Notes under the pieces: generated by a model
The model's database searches: none
The model's input: only the letters and a program-made list of their open reading frames with translations
Told to the model about the DNA's origin: nothing
Translations under genes and position numbers: made by a program
Origin: UBA4877 sp002399285
GTDB taxonomy: Bacteria > Bacillota > Thermoanaerobacteria > Thermoanaerobacterales > UBA4877
Assembly (NCBI GenBank): GCA_036771835.1
Contig: DAIPGN010000004.1
Span: 68,554 to 132,553 of the forward strand
DNA: 64,000 nucleotides
Direction of reading: 5' to 3'
Shown: positions 1-7,808 of the stretch, piece by piece
Layout of the letters: the number at the start of each line of letters is the position of its first letter
Numbering within the stretch: position 1 is the first letter of the stretch

Positions 1-72
1 GCTGCTATGGTGTTGATCAATCTCACCTATGTTGCCAAGAAAAAATACGAAGCTAAGAAAAGTACCGATTAG
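1..72 (+). CDS. C-terminal end of an unidentified protein (partial)
   Basis: An open frame runs in from the left edge and stops with TAG, giving 23 residues. They end in a Lys-rich tail (AKKKYEAKKSTD) after a short hydrophobic stretch (AAMVLINLTYV). That pattern fits the cytoplasmic tail of a membrane transporter, but this is only an inference from composition. The next gene starts about 100 bp downstream with its own ribosome binding site, so the two could be co-transcribed. The family cannot be named from this fragment. Confidence 0.4.
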   Translation, partial: AAMVLINLTYVAKKKYEAKKSTD

Positions 73-168
73 ACAGCTTCTCAGGGATACGAGGAAAGCT
101 ATTGCCTCAAGAGTTTGTTCTGAAAAGCCGGGTATGATGACAATATAAAAAATGGAGGTGAATTTGCT

Positions 169-1086
169 TTGGATATCGTCCAACCCTTTCTGGAACATGT
201 TAAGGGAGATACCTGGTGTATCGTGACAGGTTATTCCCGTATCCCTTTGTTTAAACTTGACGGGGACAGAGCGGTCCTTATCGACTCCGGCATTGCCACG
301 ACGGACCGAGAGGGCCTCTTTTCCCTGTTAAAGCAGGAGAATCTTACAGTGGCTGCCGTTTTGACAAGTCATTCCCATATAGATCACATAGGCAACCACG
401 GGATTCTCCAAAAAGAGCAGGGAGCTAAGCTGTACATGACGCCGTTTGATGCGGCGGTTTGTGAAAATCCCATGTATTCGAAACCCTTTTTCTATGGGAT
501 GAGCTATCAAAAAATTATCCAACACGCAGCCATGTTTCTATGTCATGCCGACTATTTTATCAGGCCGGAGCACCGGTCTGTAGATATCGACGGCGCACGT
601 TTTGAAGTGCTGCGCCTGCCTGGACACACTGCTGAGCACTTGGGATTCGTTACCCCGGATTCGGTCGCCTATCTTGGCGATGCCCTGTTGAGCGACCAAG
701 TATTGGAATCACTTAGGATCCCATATATCATAAGTTGTGATTTAGACATAGATACAAAACTTCGCATTGGTAAAATGAAATACGATTATTATATCGCAGC
801 GCACAGCGGCGTATACAAGGATGTATCAGGTCTGGCAAAGCGGAATATAGATAATTTGCTCAGCAAGGCGGAAATGATCTGCAGTTTGGTAGACCACTAT
901 ATGTCTATGGAACAGATCGCGGCCAAAGTGATCGTAAAGATGGGCATTAAGGCCGACGACATTTATAAGATCCGTTCCTCTGTACAAGATATCCAAGTTT
1001 ATGTAGAATATTTGATCGTTACCGGCCGGCTGGTACAGCGGGCCAATAACGGGATCATCGAATACATTCGTACAGATCGTGCTTGA
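169..1086 (+). CDS. MBL-fold metallo-hydrolase
   Basis: A 305-residue protein of the metallo-beta-lactamase fold. The metal-binding motif HSHIDH lies at residues 68-73. It is followed by a GHT motif (RLPGHTAEH), the bridging Asp in YLGDALLS, and a late His in AAHSG, so the metal ligands look complete. The start is TTG at 169, chosen because GGAGGTG at 154-160 is well spaced; there is no ATG nearby. The C-terminal third resembles the helical tail found in many glyoxalase-II-like and CoA-thioesterase-like members. It sits directly upstream of the BKACE, thiolase and dehydrogenase genes on the same strand. A thioesterase or lactonase role in that pathway is possible, but the substrate cannot be read from sequence. 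Confidence 0.85.
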   Translation: MDIVQPFLEHVKGDTWCIVTGYSRIPLFKLDGDRAVLIDSGIATTDREGLFSLLKQENLTVAAVLTSHSHIDHIGNHGILQKEQGAKLYMTPFDAAVCENPMYSKPFFYGMSYQKIIQHAAMFLCHADYFIRPEHRSVDIDGARFEVLRLPGHTAEHLGFVTPDSVAYLGDALLSDQVLESLRIPYIISCDLDIDTKLRIGKMKYDYYIAAHSGVYKDVSGLAKRNIDNLLSKAEMICSLVDHYMSMEQIAAKVIVKMGIKADDIYKIRSSVQDIQVYVEYLIVTGRLVQRANNGIIEYIRTDRA

Positions 1087-1138
1087 AACTATGAGAATCA
1101 TTTGCAAATAAATTTTATATATTACAAGGAGGATCATT

Positions 1139-2002
1139 ATGGACAAGATTTTTATTACTGCTGCATTAACCGGAACATCAATAAGCCGTGAGGCTGCGCC
1201 GACCGTACCGATATTTCCTGAAGAGATCGCCGAGCAGGTCGTCGACGTAGCGAAAGCAGGAGCTGCAGTCGTACACATACATGTCAGGGATGAAAAAGGA
1301 TGGCCCACCATAGATGTGGATCAGTTTACAAAGACATTTGAGGCTATCCAAAAGGCCACAAAGGCAGCCGGGGTTGACATAATCGTCAATCTCACCACCT
1401 CGGGATCCGTTAAGCTGGAGAAGAATGAAACCCGCTTGGCTCATGTAAAAAAGCTCCGCCCCGAAATGTGCTCTTTTGACTCAGGTACCTTCAACTGGAA
1501 TTACGGCGGTGTTTTCGTAAATGCGCCCGATTTTCTTGAGGATCTGTCCAAGTGCGTGATTGAAAACAATGTAAAACCAGAGTTCGAGATCTTTGACAAC
1601 GGTATGCTTGGAAACGCACTCTACTGCATAAAGAAGTTCAATATACCGACGCCTTGTCATTTCCAGTTTGTATTGGGAGTAGGCGGCGCTGCCGCTGCCA
1701 CGACCCGCAATCTGGTATTCCTGCAGGAGATGCTGCCGGCAGGTTCGACCTGGTCGATAACCGGCATAGGCATATCCCATATACCCATGATGCTCGCCGG
1801 CCTGTCATTAGGCTGCACCGGCCTGCGTGTAGGATTGGAAGACAACGTATACATGTCAAAAGGCGTAAAGGCCACAAATGTAAAGCTGGTGGAACGCGCC
1901 GCAGAGTTGATCAGGCTGACCGGCCATGAGGTTGCGACCCCGGAGGAGACCAGAGAAATATTAGGAATAAAGCGTCATTCCCTTGAAGAATATCATGCAT
2001 AG
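1139..2002 (+). CDS. BKACE family beta-keto acid cleavage enzyme (DUF849)
   Basis: A 287-residue TIM-barrel protein of the BKACE/Kce family. Known members condense a beta-keto acid with acetyl-CoA and split the product into acetoacetate and a new acyl-CoA, using a divalent metal. The family N-terminus (ITAALTGTSISREAAP), the metal-binding HIH of VVHIHVRDEKG and the GxGxxH-like stretch near GIGISHIPM are visible. Length is normal for the family. The RBS AAGGAGG lies about 8 bp before ATG 1139. It stands 52 bp after the MBL hydrolase and before two thiolase-type genes and a 3-hydroxyacyl-CoA dehydrogenase, consistent with a route that oxidises a beta-hydroxy acid to a keto acid and then cleaves it. 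The true substrate (lysine-derived, carnitine-derived or other) cannot be assigned. Confidence 0.88.
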   Translation: MDKIFITAALTGTSISREAAPTVPIFPEEIAEQVVDVAKAGAAVVHIHVRDEKGWPTIDVDQFTKTFEAIQKATKAAGVDIIVNLTTSGSVKLEKNETRLAHVKKLRPEMCSFDSGTFNWNYGGVFVNAPDFLEDLSKCVIENNVKPEFEIFDNGMLGNALYCIKKFNIPTPCHFQFVLGVGGAAAATTRNLVFLQEMLPAGSTWSITGIGISHIPMMLAGLSLGCTGLRVGLEDNVYMSKGVKATNVKLVERAAELIRLTGHEVATPEETREILGIKRHSLEEYHA

Positions 2003-2037
2003 GTAAAAATAAATAAGATTATAATATCATCAAAACA

Positions 2038-2082
2038 GTTGGCAGCGATCCTATTGTCAATGGATTATAGGACGCTGCCAAC
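2038..2082 (+). promoter_or_regulatory. Intercistronic long hairpin
   Basis: Two arms, 2038-2054 and 2067-2082, pair over about 16 bp (GTTGGCAGCG...CGCTGCCAAC) with one bulged base and a 12-nt loop. It lies between the BKACE and thiolase genes, 36 bp after the BKACE stop. No U-run follows, so a standard intrinsic terminator is unlikely. An mRNA-stability or processing element, or a partial terminator that sets the ratio of upstream to downstream expression, fits better. Confidence 0.55.
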
Positions 2083-2118
2083 AAGACATGAAGCGCTTAT
2101 AACAAGGAGGATATATAT

Positions 2119-3342
2119 ATGCGAGAAGTAGTATTTGTGGACGGAGCCCGCTCCGCTTTTTGCAATTTAGGCGGCGGATTCAGAGATCTGTCTTCTACGG
2201 AGATCGCCGGCCACGTTATAAAGGGTCTGGTAGAACGGACCGGTATCTTACAACGCGGTAAAGTCGACGGCTTTTTCTGCGGAAATGCCCTGCGGGACAT
2301 GCGAACCAATGATATAGCCCGCTATGCGGCCCTACTCGGCGGACTGCCGGCGGAGACCGAGGCACACTATGTGGAAATGCAGTGCGGTTCCGCGATCACA
2401 TGTGTCAATCATGCTGCGGCAATGATCGGTTTAGGCTATGCGGACGTGCTTATAGTAGGCGGTATGGAGTCGTATTCCACACTAAGCGTAGATTTTTCCA
2501 TGAACGACAGACCATATAAGCTTGTTCCGCCAATTCCAATGGCGCCTCATCTGGCTCCTCAAAAAGAGGAGGATATCACCATGATCCAGGTCAGCGACTT
2601 CATGGCAAAAAAGTGGGGCATTACCCGTGAGCAGGCTGATGAATTCGCAGCCAGGAGTCAGCAGAGGTTGGCTCAGGCATATAAAAAGGGAATCACAGGC
2701 GATGAAATAATCCCGATCACCATACCGGCAACCGCCGACTCCCCTGAGGTCGTGATAGACAAGGACGAATTCCCTCGCCCAAGCACCACGCCGGAAATAC
2801 TTTCGACGCTGCGGCCCGTCAATCAGGGCGGTATAACCACAGCTGGCAACGCCTCCGGCCAAAATGACGGCGCGGCTTTTCTTCTGATGATGTCGGCCGA
2901 CAAGGCAAAGGAATTGGGATATAAGCCGTTTGCCCGTTGGATCATTGGCGCGGACATCGGCGTTCATCCTTACGAGATGGGAATCGGCCCGGCCTTTTCA
3001 AATCTCAAAGCCATGAAATTGGCCGGTCTTAAGATCTCCGACTTCGACGTTATCGAATGCAATGAGGCCTTCGCTGCGCAGAACCTGTCCGTCATCAAAG
3101 AGATGGAAGCTCAGAGCGGCGAGAAGATCGATCAGTCTAAATGGAATCCCAACGGAGGAGCTATTTCCATCGGGCACCCCAACGGTGCTTCCGGCGCACG
3201 GATCGCCATGTTCGCCATGCATCAGCTGGAGCAAACCGGCGGCCGGTACGGCCTGTTTTCATCCTGCTGCGGCGGAGGACACGGGACCACCGCCATCTTT
3301 GAAAACCTGAGATGTGAAAAAGGAGGAAACAAAAATGCGTGA
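2119..3342 (+). CDS. Thiolase family acetyl-CoA acyltransferase (catalytic residues intact)
   Basis: A 407-residue thiolase of normal length. The acyl-accepting nucleophile is Cys89 in MQCGSA, the NEAF motif is in ECNEAFAAQ, the catalytic His is His353 in GHPNGASGAR, and the second Cys lies in SSCCGGGHG (residues 383-384). All four thiolase signature elements are therefore present. It should catalyse thiolytic cleavage or Claisen condensation of a 3-oxoacyl-CoA with acetyl-CoA. AAGGAGG lies about 10 bp before ATG 2119. The stop codon overlaps the start of the next thiolase copy by 8 bp, so the two are translationally coupled. The partner is a close paralogue, and a hetero-oligomer of the two is plausible. 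Confidence 0.92.
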   Translation: MREVVFVDGARSAFCNLGGGFRDLSSTEIAGHVIKGLVERTGILQRGKVDGFFCGNALRDMRTNDIARYAALLGGLPAETEAHYVEMQCGSAITCVNHAAAMIGLGYADVLIVGGMESYSTLSVDFSMNDRPYKLVPPIPMAPHLAPQKEEDITMIQVSDFMAKKWGITREQADEFAARSQQRLAQAYKKGITGDEIIPITIPATADSPEVVIDKDEFPRPSTTPEILSTLRPVNQGGITTAGNASGQNDGAAFLLMMSADKAKELGYKPFARWIIGADIGVHPYEMGIGPAFSNLKAMKLAGLKISDFDVIECNEAFAAQNLSVIKEMEAQSGEKIDQSKWNPNGGAISIGHPNGASGARIAMFAMHQLEQTGGRYGLFSSCCGGGHGTTAIFENLRCEKGGNKNA

Positions 3343-4534
3343 TGTTGTTATCGTAGACGGGGCCCGTTCCGCTTTCACAAACTTCGGAGGAGGACTTAGA
3401 GCATATGCCTCGGTGGATATCGCCACGCTGGTGGTCAATGACCTATTGGAGCACACCGGTATCCTGGAAAAGGGCAAAGTGGACAATCTTATTGCAGGCT
3501 GCGCCCTCGGGGATATGAAGACCAAAGACATAGCAAGGTACGTCGTTCTGCAGTCCAAACTGCCCATAGAGACCTCCGGCACTTTTGTAGAAATGCAGGG
3601 CGGTTCGGCTATTGCCGGGCTCAATCATGCCGCCTGGAAGATCCAGGCCGGTATGGCCGACGTCATAATAGTAGGCGGCATGGAATCTTACTCCACCTTT
3701 ACGGCTAAATTCCCAATGTGCCGTCCACAGTATAAGTTTATTCCTCCTTATGCTCTAAAACCGGAACTTACTCCCAATAAAGAACGTAACATCGGTATGG
3801 CATCTATCAGTGATAAGATAGCCGCTGAATGGGGCATTACCCGTGAACAGGCCGATATTTATGCTGCCAGAAGCCAACAGCGTCTGGCCCAAGCTTATAC
3901 AAAGGGAATTACAGGAGATGAGATCGTACCGGTCATGATACCGGCTACCCGTAAAACGCCGGAAATCGCGATAAATAAGGATGAATTCCCGCGTCCCGAC
4001 GCCACAGTTCAGGCACTCTCAAAACTGCAGCCGGTAAACCAGGGCGGTGTGACCACCGCAGGCAACTCCACCGGTTTGAATGACGGTGCGGCCTTTATGC
4101 TGGTAATGTCCGCCGAAAGAGCCAAAGAACTCAGCTACAAGCCAATAGCTCGTTGGGTGACCGGAGCTCACTGCGGCGTGCAGGAGGACTATATGGGTAT
4201 AGCTCCCGCATACTCAAACCTCAAAGCCTTGAAGCAGGCCGGACTCAAGCTGGAGGATATTGACGTATTTGAATGCAACGAGGTATCTGCCGCACAGAAT
4301 CTGGCTGTCATCAGCGAGACGGAAAAGCAGACGGGCAAAAAGATCGATCAGGAAAAATGGAACCCCAACGGCGGAGCTATTGCCATAGGAGATCCTAACG
4401 GAGCTTCCGGCGCCCGTATGACTATGTTCGCTATGCGTCAACTGGAACAGACGGCAGGTAAGTACGGAATAGTTTCCGCTTGCTGTGCAGGAGGCCAGGG
4501 AGCCACGGTGATCATTGAAAATCTCAGACACTAA
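3335..4534 (+). CDS. Thiolase paralogue lacking catalytic Cys and His
   Basis: A 399-residue copy clearly related to the upstream thiolase along its whole length. Start ATG 3335 is chosen because AAGGAGG lies 8-9 bp upstream and the N-terminus (MRDVVIVDGARSAF) then aligns with the paralogue. An in-frame GTG at 3314 lies before that RBS and is less likely. The nucleophile position reads MQGGSA, so residue 89 is Gly (GGC against TGC in the paralogue). The catalytic His position reads GDPNGASGAR, so residue 353 is Asp. The NEAF motif has become NEVS. The ACC pair near residues 383-384 remains. Normal thiolase chemistry should be impossible. The frame is intact, so it looks like a maintained pseudo-enzyme, perhaps a structural or regulatory partner of the active copy, rather than random decay. 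Confidence 0.9.
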   Translation: MRDVVIVDGARSAFTNFGGGLRAYASVDIATLVVNDLLEHTGILEKGKVDNLIAGCALGDMKTKDIARYVVLQSKLPIETSGTFVEMQGGSAIAGLNHAAWKIQAGMADVIIVGGMESYSTFTAKFPMCRPQYKFIPPYALKPELTPNKERNIGMASISDKIAAEWGITREQADIYAARSQQRLAQAYTKGITGDEIVPVMIPATRKTPEIAINKDEFPRPDATVQALSKLQPVNQGGVTTAGNSTGLNDGAAFMLVMSAERAKELSYKPIARWVTGAHCGVQEDYMGIAPAYSNLKALKQAGLKLEDIDVFECNEVSAAQNLAVISETEKQTGKKIDQEKWNPNGGAIAIGDPNGASGARMTMFAMRQLEQTAGKYGIVSACCAGGQGATVIIENLRH

Positions 4535-4563
4535 CATTGCTTATAATGAAAGGACGGATAAAT

Positions 4564-5424
4564 ATGGAAATCAAAAAAGTTTTCGTAATCGGCGGCGGCC
4601 TTATGGGCAGACAGATCGCCCTGAACTCCGCTATTCACGGTTATCAGGTCAAGGTCTATGACAAGGTACCGGAGGTATGCGATAAGGTAAAGGCATGGGA
4701 GGATGAATACCTCGCCGGGCGGATAGCCAAGGGCCGCATGACAGAGGAACAGGTGAAGCAGGCCAAGGAGCACTTTACCATAGTCCGTGATATCCACGAG
4801 GCCGCTGACGCGGACCTGGTCATCGAAGCCGTAGTTGAAATAAAAGATGTAAAGGCCGAAGTTTTTAAGGAACTGGATGCCATCGTTCGCCCCGATACTA
4901 TCCTGGCGACCAACTCCAGCTACATGGTATCTTCCCTGTTCAAGGACTGCGTATCTCATCCCGAAAGACTGCTGAACTGTCACTACTATAACCCGGCTCT
5001 GGTGATGAAATTCGTGGAGGTAGTGCAGGGTGAACATACCGATCCCAAGGTAGCGGATGCAGTAATGGAATTCTGCCGCAACACGGGAAAAGATCCTATT
5101 TGCATGAAAAAGGAGCTCCCCGGCTTTGCAGCCAACCGCATAGTAAATGTTATAAACGCCGAGGCGCGCTGGCTGGTACAGAACGGATACCTGACATATC
5201 AGGAAGTCGATACCGCATGTGAAGAGGGACTGGGACATCCTATGGGACCCTTCCGCCTTATGGATATGACGGGCCTCGATCTGTCGTACGATTTGATGAA
5301 GGCCGGCATGGCTATGGACGGAAAAAAGCCGGATTGCTTCGATATGGTCGAAAAAATGGTCAAAGAAGGAAACCTGGGGCGTAAAACAGGCAAGGGCTTC
5401 TATGATTATACTAATACCAAGTAA
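4564..5424 (+). CDS. 3-hydroxyacyl-CoA dehydrogenase
   Basis: A 286-residue NAD(P)-dependent dehydrogenase of the short (Hbd) type. The Rossmann motif GGGLMG is at residues 8-13, the catalytic His region reads NCHYYNPALVMKFVEVV, and PGFAANR marks the start of the C-terminal domain. Start ATG 4564 is preferred over an upstream TTG (4537) because AAGGACGG lies about 8 bp before it and the Rossmann strand follows at once. It closes the thiolase operon, 29 bp after the second thiolase. It would interconvert a 3-hydroxyacyl-CoA (or a related hydroxy acid, as L-carnitine dehydrogenase does) and the 3-oxo form that thiolase or BKACE uses. Confidence 0.9.
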   Translation: MEIKKVFVIGGGLMGRQIALNSAIHGYQVKVYDKVPEVCDKVKAWEDEYLAGRIAKGRMTEEQVKQAKEHFTIVRDIHEAADADLVIEAVVEIKDVKAEVFKELDAIVRPDTILATNSSYMVSSLFKDCVSHPERLLNCHYYNPALVMKFVEVVQGEHTDPKVADAVMEFCRNTGKDPICMKKELPGFAANRIVNVINAEARWLVQNGYLTYQEVDTACEEGLGHPMGPFRLMDMTGLDLSYDLMKAGMAMDGKKPDCFDMVEKMVKEGNLGRKTGKGFYDYTNTK

Positions 5425-5478
5425 GATCCATTTACGTTTTAAAAGTTGATGTAATCTCTTAATCCATCTTAATTTAAT

Positions 5479-5513
5479 CCCCCGGATATTTGCCGTCCGG
5501 GGGTATTATTATA
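5479..5513 (+). terminator. Intrinsic terminator after the thiolase operon
   Basis: A GC-rich stem CCCCCGGA (5479-5486) pairs perfectly with TCCGGGGG (5496-5503) around a 9-nt loop. It is followed by TATTATTATA. It lies between two converging operons and most clearly ends the plus-strand one. Confidence 0.8.
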
Positions 5514-5558
5514 GGCTTGAGGAAGATTCTCCGTATATTTCTCATTCAGACTAACATA

Positions 5559-6743
5559 TTACAGGCAATTCCTATTGACAAATTCGCCGATCCGTTTAAA
5601 TGCTTGCTCTACATTTCTAAATTGCGTTCCCAGATTTATGCGAATATATCCCTCACCGTTTCCGACGAATTCGCTGCCGCTTTCCACCAGCACGCCGGTC
5701 TCCTTCGCAAGCCGGCGAGTGAATGTATCACTGTCCATCCTGGTATCCCGTATATTGACCCACATCAGATAGGAGGATTCCATTTCCATATATGAGAGCT
5801 GCGGAATCTTAGTGTCAATGTAATTGCAGGCATAGCGATAATTTTTCCGGAGATAGTCCATCAATTCTCTTGTGTAATCCTCTCCTTCATTGTAACAGGT
5901 GACCAACGCTATGATGCCGAATACCGTGGGCGATGTGATGGAATTTTTGGTCAGCCTGCCGCGGAAGGTCTCGCGCAGCTCGTCATTTTGAATGATGGCA
6001 TAGGAGGTCTTGAGACCGCCCAGATTGTACTGTTTATTGGGCGAGGACAGTAGTATGACGTTGTGAAAAAGGTCTCCGGTCTCAATGGCAGAGGTATATG
6101 TTCCGTCAAAGATGAGCCCGCTGTGGACCTCATCGGCAACGACGACGGTTCCGTATTTTTGGCACAGGGAGAGCAGCGTAACCAGCTCTTCCCTGCTCCA
6201 GATCCTGCCGGAAGGGTTGTGGGGATTGCAGAGCATATACAGCTTGGGGCGGTATTCTTTGAGCTGTTCTTCTATCCTGTTAAAGTCCATATAGTAACGG
6301 TTGTCTTTAACAACAAGCTCATTTTGGATGACCTGTGCGCCATGGGCTTTGGCTGCCCTCTCAAAGGGCTGGTAGACGGGTGTGCCCATCATCACATAGT
6401 CTCTTTTTTGGCAGAAGGCCTGCACGACATAGTGCAGAGTGGAGACCGTTCCATAGCACAGGGTGAGCCATTCTCTTTTTGGAGAGAAGTTATGATGACG
6501 TTCAAAGTAGCGGATGACTGCGTCGTAGAATTCATCATAGACATAGGTATAGCCAAACACGCCTAAATCCACCGCCTGATGCAGTTTGTCTATGAGCGGC
6601 TGCGGCGCGCGGAAGTCCATGTCGGCTATCCACATGGGGATATAGTCGCCGCCGACCTGGCCGAAATTGTCTTCGATTATCTTTTTGTCCCATTTGCGGC
6701 ATTTTTCCGCATAGCGGTCGGGAAAGATATCAAAATCAGTCAT
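5559..6743 (-). CDS. MalY/PatB family PLP-dependent aminotransferase or C-S beta-lyase
   Basis: A 394-residue fold-type I PLP enzyme. The N-terminus (DFDIFPDRYAEKCRKWD) and the segment PMWIADMDFRAP are typical of the MalY/PatB group. NPHNPSGR carries the cofactor-binding Asn, VVADEVHSGL the Asp, and SSPNKQYNLGG the Schiff-base Lys. Start ATG 6743 has GGGAGG just upstream; an in-frame upstream start would extend deeper into the preceding peptidase gene. It overlaps the M42 peptidase gene by 8 bp and is the last gene of the PTS-peptidase operon. MalY-type enzymes usually cleave cysteine S-conjugates or cystathionine, and some transaminate. Confidence 0.88.
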   Translation of the reverse strand: MTDFDIFPDRYAEKCRKWDKKIIEDNFGQVGGDYIPMWIADMDFRAPQPLIDKLHQAVDLGVFGYTYVYDEFYDAVIRYFERHHNFSPKREWLTLCYGTVSTLHYVVQAFCQKRDYVMMGTPVYQPFERAAKAHGAQVIQNELVVKDNRYYMDFNRIEEQLKEYRPKLYMLCNPHNPSGRIWSREELVTLLSLCQKYGTVVVADEVHSGLIFDGTYTSAIETGDLFHNVILLSSPNKQYNLGGLKTSYAIIQNDELRETFRGRLTKNSITSPTVFGIIALVTCYNEGEDYTRELMDYLRKNYRYACNYIDTKIPQLSYMEMESSYLMWVNIRDTRMDSDTFTRRLAKETGVLVESGSEFVGNGEGYIRINLGTQFRNVEQAFKRIGEFVNRNCL

Positions 6744-7800
6744 GCAGCTGCCTCCCGTGTGCAAAGTCAATAGTGGACATGTAGGTTTCTTTATCAAAGC
6801 TCTTTATCAGCTGCGTCAGAAGCAGTACCGCATTGTCCAGATCAGCCGAGCTGCCGATGGACCAGGGACCGTGACCATAGCGCAGCGGTATGCCGATAAC
6901 TGCGCATACCGCGCCGTCGCGGGTCAAATGGGCCTGGCCGCCGTCCGTGCCTCCGTTGCTGAACATGTCCTGCTGCAGCGCAACGCCGTTCTCGTCGGCT
7001 ATCCTCTGAATGTGGCCCAACAGACGGTAAGACGGCACCATGGACTTGTCATAGTGCAGGAGCATCGGGCCGCGCCCTATCTGCCGGTTATTGGTATGAT
7101 CTCTCACAAGTTCGTTTCCCCAGCAGGCGACGTCCAGCACTATCACGATGTCTGGATGCACCCTGTATGCGGCGGTCTTTCCGCCCCTCAGCCCCACCTC
7201 TTCGCTGGAGGTGCCGGCCATATAAAGCTGATTGGGGAGCTTGGCGCCGGCCAGGCCCTTCAATGTCTCCGCCATCACATAGCAGCCCGTCCGGTCGTCA
7301 AAGGCCTTGCCGCCGTATGCGCCGTCGATCCCGTATTCCCGGCACTCGCTGCTGAAAGTCACCATGTCCCCCACGCGAATGCCTAAGGAATAGACCTCTT
7401 CATCGGAAACGGCTCCGATATCGGTGACCAGATCCTTGACGTCGCCGTCCTCATACACGGAATTCAGGATTCCGGGGATCTTGCGTCCCGATCCCGTAGT
7501 CACGCGGACTCCCTGCATAAATTTGGAGAAGGTGCGAACGCTGCCCACCGGGATGACGTGGAGCATGCCGATGCTGCTTATGCTCCTCACCAGAAAACCC
7601 ACCTCGTCCATATGGGCGCAAACCATCACCCTCGGGCCGCGTTCGTCCCCTTCCTTATGGAATATAACGGAACCCAGTTTGTCGAAACCGACCTCATCCG
7701 AAAATCCTTTCATCTCGTCCATAAGGATGTCTCTGACCTCGTCTTCCCGAGAGGCCACCGCATCCGCATTGCTCAATCTTTTCATCAGTTCCATATCCAT
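6736..7800 (-). CDS. M42 family metallo-aminopeptidase
   Basis: A 354-residue protein of the M42 (FrvX/YpdE/PepA-like) family of dinuclear-metal aminopeptidases, which normally form dodecameric tetrahedral shells. Metal and catalytic motifs are visible: CAHMDEVG (first His ligand and neighbouring Asp), KAFDDRTG (bridging Asp), GTSSEEVGLRGG (general-base Glu pair), LDVACWG and RYGHGPW (last His). It lies between the M24 peptidase and the MalY enzyme, 8 bp downstream of the former. Shared transcription with a fructose-type PTS repeats the frv and ypd/fry loci of E. coli, where the physiological substrate also remains uncertain. Confidence 0.92.
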   Translation of the reverse strand: MDMELMKRLSNADAVASREDEVRDILMDEMKGFSDEVGFDKLGSVIFHKEGDERGPRVMVCAHMDEVGFLVRSISSIGMLHVIPVGSVRTFSKFMQGVRVTTGSGRKIPGILNSVYEDGDVKDLVTDIGAVSDEEVYSLGIRVGDMVTFSSECREYGIDGAYGGKAFDDRTGCYVMAETLKGLAGAKLPNQLYMAGTSSEEVGLRGGKTAAYRVHPDIVIVLDVACWGNELVRDHTNNRQIGRGPMLLHYDKSMVPSYRLLGHIQRIADENGVALQQDMFSNGGTDGGQAHLTRDGAVCAVIGIPLRYGHGPWSIGSSADLDNAVLLLTQLIKSFDKETYMSTIDFAHGRQLHD

Positions 7801-7808
7801 GGTATCAG

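Noticed and set aside
826..1311. A long minus-strand open frame over the MBL and BKACE genes
   Set aside because: It is antisense to two well-supported genes, has no family likeness and no ribosome binding site; it reflects codon bias.
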